NCBI GenBank assembly: GCA_937893675.1
Contig: CALBGI010000064.1
Span: 1 to 38,409, forward strand
Direction: 5' to 3'
DNA: 38,409 nucleotides
From: an uncultured Blautia sp.
Lineage (GTDB): Bacteria > Bacillota > Clostridia > Lachnospirales > Lachnospiraceae
Program-made: the position numbers and the translations under genes
Shown here: positions 23,844 through 32,645 of the stretch, one piece after another
Numbering within the stretch: the first letter of the stretch is position 1
Layout: each line of letters begins with the position of its first letter
The notes under the pieces: generated by a model
What the model was told of the DNA's origin: nothing
Databases searched by the model: none
What the model saw: the letters and a program-made list of their open reading frames with translations, nothing else

Positions 23844-25100
23844 CTACACTCTGTCTCTGAAAAATTCCACAAAGTCCGTATACCCTTCGGTCATCATCTG
23901 CTCTTTCTGGAATTTTTTATTCTTCTTCATAATGGAAATATTCACCTGTGTTCCCTGGCTTCTTTCCGCTTCCGCCTGCTTCATGATCTCCAGAAGCTTT
24001 TCCGCGGGCATGTTTTTCTCAATGAGATATGCCTTTTTGCCGTTCTTGGCCGGCACCTCATAGCCGCGCTCCAGAAGCAGCATGACAATACGCTCAAAGC
24101 CAATGGAAAATCCGCAGGCGCTGGTATTGTTGCCGGTAAATTTGCCGATCATCTCATCGTAACGGCCGCCGCCGCCCACACTTCCGCCAAACTCATCCAT
24201 GGCGATCTCAAAAATCGGTCCGGTATAATAGGACATGCCGCGCACCAGCGTGGGGTCAAAGAACATGCGGAAATCTGCTGTCTTTACCGCATCCACTGTG
24301 GTGATGATGGTCTCCAGATCCTGTGCCACCTTTTCGTCCAGAACGTCTGCAAGCTTTTCTTTGCAGTAGCGCACACCTGCAATGTCGTTGGTGATCTCCT
24401 TAAACAGTCCCAGATAGGTATCGATGCTCTCCTTCGCAAAGCCTTCTTTGGAAAGCTCTTCTGCAACGCCATCAAGGCCGATCTTGTCCATCTTGTCCAG
24501 GATGATAAATACCGTGTCAAAGCTCTCCTCGGGAAAGCCGCTGTACTGTGCCATCGCCTTCAAGATCTTGCGGTCATTGATGCGGATGGTGAAATTGTGG
24601 AAATCCAGCTTTCCAAGAAGTGTCGTGGTGGCAAGCACCAGCTCGATCTCTGCCAGATAGGAGGGTTCGCCCAGAATATCAATATCGCACTGCATGAACT
24701 GACGGAAACGCCCTCTTTGCGGACGGTCCGCTCTCCACACATTGCCCATCTGCAGAGCCTTGAACGGCGCCGGAAGCTCGTTTGCATTGTTGGAATAATA
24801 TCTGGAAAGAGGCACCGTCAGATCATAGCGCAGACCGGAATCCACCAAATCTGCTTCCTCCGCAGCCTCTGCAAGCTTCAGCTTTTCGCCGCGCTTCAAA
24901 ATTTTGAAAATCAGTTTTTCGTTCTCTCCGCCCTGCTTGCTGCACAGATTTTCAATGTGCTCCACACAGGGAGTCTCAATGGATGAAAACCCAAAGGTTC
25001 CATAGGTTTCCCGAATCATGTTCATCACATAATTGCGGATTTCCATTTCTTTCGGTAAAATGTCCTTCATGCCGGTAACCGGCTTTTTCTTCAATGCCAT
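23844..25100 (-). CDS. hisS: Histidyl-tRNA synthetase
   Basis: This 418-residue class II synthetase charges tRNA-His. Motif 1 region is at the N-terminus (FGFSSIETP), motif 2 is MGNVWRADRPQRGRFRQF, the His-specific loop is LVRGMSYYTGPIFEIA with GGGGRYDEM, and motif 3 is GFSIGFERIVMLLL, followed by the anticodon-binding domain. The ATG at 25100 (MALKKK) is chosen because AAGGAGG stands directly before it. The longer frame from 25115 overlaps the stop of the HD-GYP gene and would place that ribosome site inside the coding region. No T-box leader is seen, since the gene is internal to an operon. Confidence 0.97.
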   Translation of the reverse strand: MALKKKPVTGMKDILPKEMEIRNYVMNMIRETYGTFGFSSIETPCVEHIENLCSKQGGENEKLIFKILKRGEKLKLAEAAEEADLVDSGLRYDLTVPLSRYYSNNANELPAPFKALQMGNVWRADRPQRGRFRQFMQCDIDILGEPSYLAEIELVLATTTLLGKLDFHNFTIRINDRKILKAMAQYSGFPEESFDTVFIILDKMDKIGLDGVAEELSKEGFAKESIDTYLGLFKEITNDIAGVRYCKEKLADVLDEKVAQDLETIITTVDAVKTADFRMFFDPTLVRGMSYYTGPIFEIAMDEFGGSVGGGGRYDEMIGKFTGNNTSACGFSIGFERIVMLLLERGYEVPAKNGKKAYLIEKNMPAEKLLEIMKQAEAERSQGTQVNISIMKKNKKFQKEQMMTEGYTDFVEFFRDRV

Positions 25101-25111
25101 AGGTTCCTCCT

Positions 25112-25672
25112 TCATTTATGTACCACACTCTGAAATGCCAGAAACACCTGCATATCAAAGTTTTTTACCTCGTCGATCATCAGCTCTATGGCTGTGTCCC
25201 GGTCAAAAGCCTTGCGGTAAGAGCGGCGTGAGCGCAGAGCCGTATATACATCGCAGACCCGCAGGATCCGCGCGCCTATAGGGATCTCCTCCCCGCTTTT
25301 GTTTTCCGGATAGCCGCTTCCGTCATAGTTTTCGTGATGATACAGGATACTCTCCAGAACAAACTCTGAATAGCCCTGACTTTTCAGCTCCTCATACCCA
25401 AGATTGGGGTGCATCCGCACATATTTCAGCTCCTCGATCACAAGCGAGCTTTGCTCTTCTCCGTTGATGTACCCTGTAAGCCTGAGCTTTCCGATGTCGT
25501 GGAGCATTCCTGCGATTGCAAGCTGGTAACAGATTTCCCCGTCAAGCCCCATGGCCTTTGCAACGTCGTAAGCAAGATTGCTCACGGCCATTCCGTGGCG
25601 CAGCTCCGAGGAAAGATCATACTCCAGAATATGCTCCTTTGCGCGGCTGCCCGTGTTTTCTGATGCCTGCAA
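25112..25672 (-). CDS. HD-GYP-type phosphohydrolase
   Basis: The 186-residue single-domain protein carries the metal-binding HD pair (MLHDIGK) and the HD-GYP signature HHENYDGSGYP, followed by RILRVCDVYTALRSRRSYRKA. HD-GYP proteins hydrolyse cyclic dinucleotides such as cyclic di-GMP, but a protein with no sensory domain may act on other nucleotides. I chose the TTG at 25672 because AGAGGAGG sits 6 bases upstream, overlapping the hemZ stop. A longer frame from TTG at 25702 would run inside hemZ without a ribosome site. It lies within the relA-hemZ-hisS run, where nucleotide signalling genes cluster. Confidence 0.87.
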   Translation of the reverse strand: MQASENTGSRAKEHILEYDLSSELRHGMAVSNLAYDVAKAMGLDGEICYQLAIAGMLHDIGKLRLTGYINGEEQSSLVIEELKYVRMHPNLGYEELKSQGYSEFVLESILYHHENYDGSGYPENKSGEEIPIGARILRVCDVYTALRSRRSYRKAFDRDTAIELMIDEVKNFDMQVFLAFQSVVHK

Positions 25673-25685
25673 GAATCCACCTCCT

Positions 25686-27194
25686 CTAAAGCCATGCGGC
25701 AATTCCTGCGCGTTTTCTCTCGATCATTTCATCAATCCGTGTAATATAATTTTCCACATCCTTGACATTTTCCACCCGCTCAATGCGGTTTCCTCCGTCA
25801 AAGACCAGCTTGGAAGAGCCGCCTGCCCCCAGGGCGATGATCGGCTGCTTTTCCTCCATAATCAGTATATTGTAAATTCCCGCTTTGTCAACCTTTGCAT
25901 AACCTACATTTTCAAAATTCCCCTTCATATTTTTCTGCCGGTACAGATAATAGGGACCCATGCCCATTTCGCAGGCTGTCTGCATGGTCATGTCCATAAT
26001 CTCCTGGTTATTTTCAAAGGTCATTTCCTGGTACTGATCCTTAAACATGTTGAGACGTGCCGCGCGCTTCACTGCCAGGGAATGCACTGTAATGCTGTCC
26101 GGATCCAGCGCTTTCACTTCCTCCAGCGTATGTCTTACCATGGAGATATCCTCTCCCGGAAGCCCCACGATCAGATCCATGTTGATATTGTCATAGCCAA
26201 GCTCCCTTGCCAGGAGAAAGGCATTTTTGGTGTCCTCCACACTGTGCCGCCGGCCGATGATATCCAGCGTAACCTGGTTCATGGTCTGCGGATTCACGGA
26301 AATCCTAGTCACCGGAAATTCCCGTACAGCCAGAAGCTTTTCCCGGGTAATGCTGTCCGGCCGGCCGGCCTCCACGGTAAACTCCACAACACCCTCATAC
26401 CCGAAGCTTTCGCCGATACACTGAAGAAGCCTGGTAAGCTGCTCCGCCTCCAGTGTGGTGGGCGTACCTCCGCCAATGTAGATCGTGTCCAGCTTTTTGT
26501 GCTTCATCATGGGCGCAACCGCACGGATTTCTTTGCAGAGCGCATCGAGATAGCCGTCCACTCTTTTTTTCCACTGCTTCAGCGGATAGGAGCTGAAAGA
26601 ACAGTAAAGGCAAATGCTTGGGCAAAAGGGAATCCCCACGTAAAGACTGTAGCCCTTCTCATAATCCAGCTTCTCAAGGATTGCTTTTTCCCGGTTGGCA
26701 ATGGCAACCGCCAGCGCCGCCTTCTGGGGACTCACCTCATAATTTTCCCGCATAGCCTTTGCGACTTCGGTATTTTTCATTCCTTCTTCGATCATTCCCA
26801 TGGCAAGCTTTGCCGGACGGATACCGGTCAGATTGCCCCAGGGAAGCGTCCTTCCGGTGAGCTTTTTGAGAATGTGGTACAAAAGCTTTTTGATATGGTC
26901 TTTGTTGAGCTTCCGCTCTTCTCTTTTGCAGTCAAAAAGGGCATCCTGCTTGTCCGGACCGGAGTGCCCTTCTGTCAGCGCCACGCTTGACGCGCCGCTG
27001 CGCTCTTCTGTTTTGTATCTGATTTCATAGCTGTCTTCTCTGCGTTCTATCCGAAAAAAGACATCGTAAGCCTCGCCCGGCTCTTCTGCCTCATACAGCC
27101 TTACAATCTCTCCCTCCGGATAAAAAGCTTTTGTCAGCTCATAAACGTCGTGTTCAAAATCCCTGTCCAGAAACAGGATGCCTATTTTACACAA
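25686..27194 (-). CDS. hemZ: HemZ-like radical SAM coproporphyrinogen dehydrogenase
   Basis: The protein has about 502 residues, the length of Bacillus HemZ. The radical SAM cluster motif is FCPSICLYCSF (C-x3-C-x2-C) after LYVGIPFCP; IYIGGGTPTTL and the NMDLIVGLPGED segment are HemN-family features, and an N-terminal extension of about 165 residues marks the HemZ subgroup. The family oxidises coproporphyrinogen III without oxygen, though relatives in anaerobes lacking other heme genes may do something else. The only start that fits the length is TTG at 27194, which overlaps the stop of the MBL gene by 8 bases and follows AAGAGG. The frame stays open further upstream but would cover the MBL gene. 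Confidence 0.9.
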   Translation of the reverse strand: MCKIGILFLDRDFEHDVYELTKAFYPEGEIVRLYEAEEPGEAYDVFFRIERREDSYEIRYKTEERSGASSVALTEGHSGPDKQDALFDCKREERKLNKDHIKKLLYHILKKLTGRTLPWGNLTGIRPAKLAMGMIEEGMKNTEVAKAMRENYEVSPQKAALAVAIANREKAILEKLDYEKGYSLYVGIPFCPSICLYCSFSSYPLKQWKKRVDGYLDALCKEIRAVAPMMKHKKLDTIYIGGGTPTTLEAEQLTRLLQCIGESFGYEGVVEFTVEAGRPDSITREKLLAVREFPVTRISVNPQTMNQVTLDIIGRRHSVEDTKNAFLLARELGYDNINMDLIVGLPGEDISMVRHTLEEVKALDPDSITVHSLAVKRAARLNMFKDQYQEMTFENNQEIMDMTMQTACEMGMGPYYLYRQKNMKGNFENVGYAKVDKAGIYNILIMEEKQPIIALGAGGSSKLVFDGGNRIERVENVKDVENYITRIDEMIERKRAGIAAWL

Positions 27195-27816
27195 ATGGGT
27201 TATACCTCTTTTCGTATCCAATGGTCGTGGACATATCGTGTCCCGGAAAAACCTCCGTTTCCTCTGGCAGGCTGTCCACCAGCCTGTGAAGGCTCTGCAC
27301 GATCTTTGCCGTGCTTCCGCCCGGAAAATCCGTTCTTCCCACGGAGCCGTAAAACAGCGTATCTCCGCTGAACAGGATCTCCTCATCTTTCAGATAATAG
27401 CAGCAGCTTCCCTGGGTATGTCCCGGTGTGTGAAGCATCTGAACGGAAAAGCCCGCTGCCTCAAACACCTCCAGATCCGTAAGCCACACATCTGCCGAAA
27501 GAGAGCATCCCGGCCCGCTGTAAGCAGAAAGATTCGCCGCAGAGTCCCCAAGAAGCGGCTTCTCTTCCCGGCAGGCGTAAATGGAGATCCCGTATTCCTT
27601 GCGGATCTCCTCCGCTGCAAGGATGTGATCATAATGTCCATGCGTGAGAAGGATTCCAACCGGCTTTCCTTGCATTTCGCAGATCTTTTCTTTGATTTTT
27701 TCCGGGTCAGCTGCCGGGTCAATGATCAGAAGCTCCCCGCTTTCTTTATTTTTCAAAAAATAACAGTTGGTGGAAACCATTCCCAGAATACATTTCTGCA
27801 AATCGGCTTTTTTCAT
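27187..27816 (-). CDS. MBL-fold metallo-hydrolase (glyoxalase II-like)
   Basis: This 209-residue metallo-beta-lactamase-fold enzyme carries the zinc ligand motif THGHYDH (H59, H61, D63, H64), a later TPGHTQGS histidine, FSGDTLFYGSVGRTDFPGG, and a final PGHD histidine. This set is typical of the glyoxalase II-like (YcbL) group that hydrolyses thioesters. The exact substrate is unknown. AGGAGG precedes the ATG, 12 bases after relA, and the end overlaps hemZ. Confidence 0.93.
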   Translation of the reverse strand: MKKADLQKCILGMVSTNCYFLKNKESGELLIIDPAADPEKIKEKICEMQGKPVGILLTHGHYDHILAAEEIRKEYGISIYACREEKPLLGDSAANLSAYSGPGCSLSADVWLTDLEVFEAAGFSVQMLHTPGHTQGSCCYYLKDEEILFSGDTLFYGSVGRTDFPGGSTAKIVQSLHRLVDSLPEETEVFPGHDMSTTIGYEKRYNPFV

Positions 27817-27827
27817 TGCTCTTCCTC

Positions 27828-30155
27828 CTAGCCTGTTGTTCTTTCCACATCCAGCACACTCTCTATCTGACGGATCTTTTCAATAAGAGAGGTCAGCTCA
27901 TCCTTGCTTCCCACAGCAAAGCTTAAAGATATGGTTGCTTTTTCCTGTTTATTTGTGCGGCTGTTCATAGCCCGCACATCGATCTTTCGCTCGGTCAGAA
28001 GTTTTGACAGATCCACCAGAAGTCCGGTTCGGTTGTTTGCGTAAACATTGATCTCCGCCATATATTTTTCCGCAACCTTGTTGTCCCTCTGCCATTCCGC
28101 CTCGATCAGGCGGCTCCGGTCAAGCTCTGACATGTTGAGCACATTCACACAGTCGGTACGGTGAATGGTGATCCCCCGCCCTCTTGTGACAAAGCCCACG
28201 ATCTCGTCTCCCGGAATGGGATTGCAGCACTTGGAGAAACGTACCGCCACATCGTGAATGCCCTGTACCACAATGCCGCTTTTGCTCTTGGCAATATGGA
28301 TTTTTTCCGAGTTGTCGGCAACGGCCTCGATGACCTGCTCGTCTGTGATATTCTTTTTGTTTTCCTTGTCATACGCTTCTGCCAGCTTGTTGAACACCTG
28401 GCCTTCTTTGAGGCCTCCGTGTCCGATGGCGGCCAGAACGGAATCCCAGTCCCGGAAGCCATATTTGCGCATGACGCTTTCCAGATACTGCGGCTTTGTG
28501 TAGAGACCGATCTTGAATCCCTTTGCCTTGGCATACTGGGCGAGCATGTCCTTTCCTTTCAGGATGTTGTCCTCTTTCAGCTCTTTTTTGAACCACTGGT
28601 TGATCTTGTTCTTCGCCTGTGTGCTCTTCACCAGCTTCAGCCAGTCCCTGCTGGGTCCCTGGGAATTCTGCGAGGTGATGATCTCAATGCGGTCTCCGTT
28701 TTTGATCTGATACTCAATGGGAACCAGCTTTCCGTTGACCCTCGCTCCCACCATACGGTTGCCCACTGCGCTGTGTACGCAGTATGCAAAATCAATGGGC
28801 GTAGAACCGTTGGGAAGCGTCTTCACATCCCCCTGCGGAGTAAAACAGTAGACCGTATCTGCAAACAAGTCCAGATCGTTTTTGAGCAGGCTCATAAACT
28901 CCCGGTTGTCCGACATGTCCCTCTGCCACTCCAGGATCTGGCGCAGCCAGTTCAGCTTCTCCTCTTCGCTCTTGCCCACAGGCACCTTGCCGTCAGAGGT
29001 TTCCTTATATTTCCAGTGCGCAGCAATACCGTACTCCGCAGTCTTGTGCATCTCAAAGGTGCGGATCTGTATTTCAAAGGGCTGGCCGTTGGGGCCGATC
29101 AAGGTGGTGTGCAGAGACTGGTACATGTTCGCCTTCGGCATGGCGATATAATCCTTGAAGCGCCCGGGAATCGGCTTGTACATCTCGTGGATCACCCCAA
29201 GCGCCGCATAGCAGTCTTTCACCGTATCCACAATGATGCGGACGGCAAACAGGTCATAAATCTGGTCGATGGTCTTGTCCTGGTTCACCATTTTTTTGTA
29301 TATGCTGAAGAAATGCTTCACACGCCCATCCACCTGGGCTTTGATGTTTGCATCCTCCATGTGCTTTTTCACCTGCTTGACAATGGCGCCCACAAACTCC
29401 TCGCGGACGCTTTTCCGAAGCGCCACCTTCTCCACCAGGTCGTAATAGACATCCGGCTTGAGATATTTCAGAGACAGGTCGTCCAGCTCTACTTTTATCT
29501 TGGAAATACCAAGACGCATGGCAATGGGCGCATAGATATCCATGGTCTCACGGGCCTTCTCCTGCTGCTTCTCCGGCCGCATGTACTGCAGTGTGCGCAT
29601 GTTGTGCAGACGGTCCGCCAGTTTGATCAGAATGACCCGGATATCTTTGGCCATGGCAAGAAACATCTTGCGCAGATTCTCTGCCTGCACCTCCACCTTA
29701 TCCTTGGAATAGTTGAGCTGTCCCAATTTGGTAACGCCGTCCACCAGAAGAGCCACTTCTTCTCCGAACTCTTTTGCCACCTCTTCGTAGGTCATCCAGG
29801 TATCCTCCACAGCGTCATGGAGCAGCCCGGCCACAATGGTTTCCTTGTCAAGCTCCAGGTCTGCAAGGATCACAGCCACGCAAAGCGGATGGATGATATA
29901 TGGCTCTCCGGATTTTCGCTTCTGATCTTTGTGTGCCTCTCTGGCTACCTTATAGGCTTTTTCTATCATGGAAAGATCTGCGGAGGGGTGATATTTGGCC
30001 ACGCTTTTGATCAGCTCCTGATAAATTTCCTCAGGGCTGGTAAAATCATGGACCGACTTCACCGCAGCGTCTGCCCGTTTCACCTCTTCCATCTTTCTTC
30101 TTTCCATCGGATTCAAGGAATCCTGCTGTTTTGTGCCATTTATAATCTCTGTCAT
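27828..30155 (-). CDS. relA: Bifunctional (p)ppGpp synthetase/hydrolase
   Basis: The 775-residue Rel protein makes and degrades the stringent-response alarmone. In order: HD hydrolase domain (HPLCVAVILADLELD, GLLHDAVEDT), synthetase domain (RVKHFFSIYKKM, YDLFAVRII, YQSLHTTLIGP), TGS domain (VYCFTPQGDVKTLP), a zinc-finger/helical part (VRFSKCCNPIPGDEIVGFVTRGRG) and a C-terminal ACT domain (INVYANNRTGLLVDLSKLL). The HDAVEDT hydrolase residues are intact, so both activities are likely. AGGTGG precedes the ATG. It follows apt at 45 bases, the usual clostridial order. Confidence 0.97.
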   Translation of the reverse strand: MTEIINGTKQQDSLNPMERRKMEEVKRADAAVKSVHDFTSPEEIYQELIKSVAKYHPSADLSMIEKAYKVAREAHKDQKRKSGEPYIIHPLCVAVILADLELDKETIVAGLLHDAVEDTWMTYEEVAKEFGEEVALLVDGVTKLGQLNYSKDKVEVQAENLRKMFLAMAKDIRVILIKLADRLHNMRTLQYMRPEKQQEKARETMDIYAPIAMRLGISKIKVELDDLSLKYLKPDVYYDLVEKVALRKSVREEFVGAIVKQVKKHMEDANIKAQVDGRVKHFFSIYKKMVNQDKTIDQIYDLFAVRIIVDTVKDCYAALGVIHEMYKPIPGRFKDYIAMPKANMYQSLHTTLIGPNGQPFEIQIRTFEMHKTAEYGIAAHWKYKETSDGKVPVGKSEEEKLNWLRQILEWQRDMSDNREFMSLLKNDLDLFADTVYCFTPQGDVKTLPNGSTPIDFAYCVHSAVGNRMVGARVNGKLVPIEYQIKNGDRIEIITSQNSQGPSRDWLKLVKSTQAKNKINQWFKKELKEDNILKGKDMLAQYAKAKGFKIGLYTKPQYLESVMRKYGFRDWDSVLAAIGHGGLKEGQVFNKLAEAYDKENKKNITDEQVIEAVADNSEKIHIAKSKSGIVVQGIHDVAVRFSKCCNPIPGDEIVGFVTRGRGITIHRTDCVNVLNMSELDRSRLIEAEWQRDNKVAEKYMAEINVYANNRTGLLVDLSKLLTERKIDVRAMNSRTNKQEKATISLSFAVGSKDELTSLIEKIRQIESVLDVERTTG

Positions 30156-30200
30156 AAAATTCCACCTGTCCGCAAAATTTTATATTCTCGCTTTCAGGCC

Positions 30201-30725
30201 TTATTTGCCCTCGTAGCGAATAATGGATTCCACGTCGTATTTCTCAAGACGCTTGCGGCCCTCAAGACCGGCCAGTTCCATGAGGAACACGATCTTTACC
30301 ACCTCGCCGCCCAAAGCCTCTATCATTTTTGCAGCCGCTTCCACAGTTCCCCCTGTGGCAATGAGGTCGTCAATGATCGCAACCTTTTGTCCCGGCACAA
30401 TTGCATCTTTATGCATTTCTATGGTTGCGCTTCCGTATTCCAGATCATAGCTCTGGGAAATGGTCTCACAGGGAAGCTTGCCTTTTTTCCGAACAGGAAC
30501 AAAGGGCTTATGGAGGTTGTAAGCAACCGGAACTCCGAAGATAAAGCCTCTGGATTCTGTTCCTGCGATCACATCCACGTCCACATTCTCAAGACATTTC
30601 TGTATGGAATCAATGGCAAGCTTCAGGCCGTCGGCATCCTGCAGAATACTGGTCACATCACGAAAAATAATGCCTGGCTCCGGAAAATCCGGGATACTTC
30701 TCACATATTCTTCTAGTATTTTCAT
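30201..30725 (-). CDS. apt: Adenine phosphoribosyltransferase
   Basis: This 174-residue purine salvage enzyme converts adenine and PRPP to AMP. The PRPP-binding loop VAIIDDLIATGGT (115-127) and the conserved FRDVTSIL and AGTESRGFIFG segments are present. The ATG at 30725 (MKILEEY) follows GGAGGAAGTAAA and gives the usual length; a frame opening 24 codons earlier would cover the promoter. A TTGATT/TATAAT promoter lies upstream, so apt starts the apt-relA-hemZ-hisS-aspS unit. Confidence 0.97.
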   Translation of the reverse strand: MKILEEYVRSIPDFPEPGIIFRDVTSILQDADGLKLAIDSIQKCLENVDVDVIAGTESRGFIFGVPVAYNLHKPFVPVRKKGKLPCETISQSYDLEYGSATIEMHKDAIVPGQKVAIIDDLIATGGTVEAAAKMIEALGGEVVKIVFLMELAGLEGRKRLEKYDVESIIRYEGK

Positions 30726-30768
30726 TTTACTTCCTCCAATTTCAAAAATTAGGTAACACCGTGGGAAT

Positions 30769-30797
30769 ATTATATCACCATTTATAAGCAGAATCAA
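30769..30797 (-). promoter_or_regulatory. Promoter of the apt-relA operon
   Basis: On the minus strand, TTGATT (30792-30797), 17 bases, then a perfect TATAAT (30769-30774), 43 bases before the apt ATG. A small hairpin with CCC/GGG core at 802-816 of the 30 kb block, between the recJ stop and this promoter, is too weak to call a terminator. Confidence 0.75.
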
Positions 30798-30836
30798 TCC
30801 AAAACCCGACGGGTTTCGCGGGATCCGGCAATCCTG

Positions 30837-32546
30837 TCAGCAATAATGATGCAGCACCAGCTGCAGGTTTTCCCGGCCGCGATAGGAATTTATCTCCGGA
30901 TGATAGGCGATGGAGATTTTTCCTTTTTCCCCCGCAAAGCGGACAAATTCCTCCGCTTCCCCGAAATATACCCCGTCCATGGCATTCCCGGATCCATCCA
31001 TCAGCGTAAACTTCGCCACATTGCGATTCTTCCCAAAAATCCTGGGATTTAAAACAGCAACCTCTTTCTGCGCAAACAGGGGTCTTGCATTTCCCATGCC
31101 AAAAGGCTCCAGGAGAGAAATCTGCTGCACCAGCTCTTTTGTCACATAAGAAAACGGCATGGGAACATCAATAAGAACCTTTGGTATGAAATCCTCTTCT
31201 GTCAGAGAACAGTTTTCATTAAGCTTCTTTCGGAAAAGGGCAATGTTTTCCTCCCGGATTGAAAGTCCGGCCGCCATGGGATGTCCGCCGAACTGTTCCA
31301 GAAGCCCGCTGCAGCCGGTAAGCTCTTCAAACATGGAATACCCCTCTATGGAACGTCCGCTCCCTTTGGCAGTCTGTTCTCCTTTCGTCAGCACAAACGC
31401 AGGTTTATTGTATTTTTCCCGGATGCGTCCGGCAATGATGCCCGCCAGACTTTCATGACAATCCGGAAGGTAAATGACAAGAACCTTATCTTTACACAAG
31501 TCGGTTGTCTCCACAAGTCGGATGGCCTCCTCCTTTCCCTGTTCGGTAAGCGCTTTTCGGCTCTGGTTCAGCGCCGTCAGATCACCTGCCAGACGGGCGG
31601 CCGTTTCTTCGTCAGCCGCATCCAGAAGCGCCAGAGAACGGGCGGCTGTCTCCAGACGTCCGCTTGCATTGATACATGGCCCCAATACAAACCCCACGTG
31701 ATAGGCTGAAATAGAAGCCTCCTCCAGACCGTTTGCACGGATCAGCGCCTGAAGCCCCAGATTTTTTGTGTGCGCAAGCCGCTTTAAGCCTTCTTTTACC
31801 AGAATGCGGTTTTCTCCCTGAAGCTTCATCACATCTCCCACGGTGGCAAATGCCGCAAGCTCCACATAATCCCCAAGCTCCGCTTCCAGCCCGGCCCGCT
31901 CATACAGCGCGCACACCAGCTTGTACGCAACCGCTGCCCCGCAGAGATTCTTGTTTGGATATGCACAGTCCGGCTGCTTTGGATTCAAAATCGCATCCGC
32001 ATCCGGAAGGAGCAGGATCCGCTCTCCCTTCTCCTCTCGAAATGGAATCTCATGGTGATCTGTCACCACCACTTTCATTTTATTCTGACGTGCCCAGAGG
32101 ATCTCCTCCGAAGCCGCGATCCCATTGTCGCAGGTGAGAATGGTCTGGATCCCGTCCTCCAGCGCTTTTTCCACTAGATGGCGGCGGATTCCGTAACCGT
32201 CTGCCACTCTGTCCGGAATATAGGTATCTGCCTTTGCCCCCAGGCGCCGGAGGCATTTCAGAAGGATGTAGGTGGAAATCACGCCGTCAATGTCATAATC
32301 CCCGATAATGCGGATTTTTTCACCTTCCCGGATTGCTTTTTCTATGAGTGAAACCGCCTTTTTCATATCTTTCATAAGCCATGGAGAAGGAAGCTCCTCC
32401 AGTGTCCCGTAAAGATATTCCCTTATTTCCTTTGGATCTGTGACGTCCCTGTTTCGAATCAGCCGCGCGATCACCGGGTCAATATGAAATTCCTTCCCAA
32501 TCGCCTGAAAATCTGCCCGCTTGGCGGCCACTACCCATCGTTCCAT
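30837..32546 (-). CDS. recJ: Single-stranded-DNA-specific exonuclease RecJ
   Basis: The 569-residue DHH-family 5'-3' exonuclease acts in recombination and repair. Visible motifs are IIGDYDIDGVIS (motif I), TCDNGIAA, VVTDHHEIP (the DHH motif) and the DHHA1-region FGGHPMAAGLS, with a C-terminal OB-like segment (PLFAQKEVAVLNPRIFG). I chose the ATG at 32546 (MERWVV) because AGAGGAAC precedes it; the frame is open 18 codons further into the terminator of secDF without a ribosome site. Confidence 0.96.
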   Translation of the reverse strand: MERWVVAAKRADFQAIGKEFHIDPVIARLIRNRDVTDPKEIREYLYGTLEELPSPWLMKDMKKAVSLIEKAIREGEKIRIIGDYDIDGVISTYILLKCLRRLGAKADTYIPDRVADGYGIRRHLVEKALEDGIQTILTCDNGIAASEEILWARQNKMKVVVTDHHEIPFREEKGERILLLPDADAILNPKQPDCAYPNKNLCGAAVAYKLVCALYERAGLEAELGDYVELAAFATVGDVMKLQGENRILVKEGLKRLAHTKNLGLQALIRANGLEEASISAYHVGFVLGPCINASGRLETAARSLALLDAADEETAARLAGDLTALNQSRKALTEQGKEEAIRLVETTDLCKDKVLVIYLPDCHESLAGIIAGRIREKYNKPAFVLTKGEQTAKGSGRSIEGYSMFEELTGCSGLLEQFGGHPMAAGLSIREENIALFRKKLNENCSLTEEDFIPKVLIDVPMPFSYVTKELVQQISLLEPFGMGNARPLFAQKEVAVLNPRIFGKNRNVAKFTLMDGSGNAMDGVYFGEAEEFVRFAGEKGKISIAYHPEINSYRGRENLQLVLHHYC

Positions 32547-32569
32547 ATACGTTCCTCTCTCGTAATGAT

Positions 32570-32628
32570 AAAAGGGGCTGTCACAAAATGCAGCTCCCAT
32601 AGGATTTGCTTCTGCAACAGCTCCTTTT
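32570..32628 (-). terminator. Terminator downstream of secDF
   Basis: Twelve-base arms (32570-32581 and 32617-32628, core GGGGCTGT/ACAGCTCC with one GU pair) enclose a loop that itself has a GCAG/CTGC stem. The minus-strand side ends in CCTTTTATC. It separates secDF from recJ. Confidence 0.65.
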
Positions 32629-32645
32629 TATTTACACTTCATTTT

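Noticed and set aside
22036..25115. T-box or other leader controlling hisS/aspS
   Set aside because: The intergenic spaces are 11-12 bases and no leader structure can fit. The genes are internal to an operon.
28161..30716. 851-codon open frame on the plus strand
   Set aside because: It is antisense to relA and apt, whose motifs are unmistakable. The translation has no recognisable domain and is His/Leu/Val-rich in the way of codon-bias shadows.
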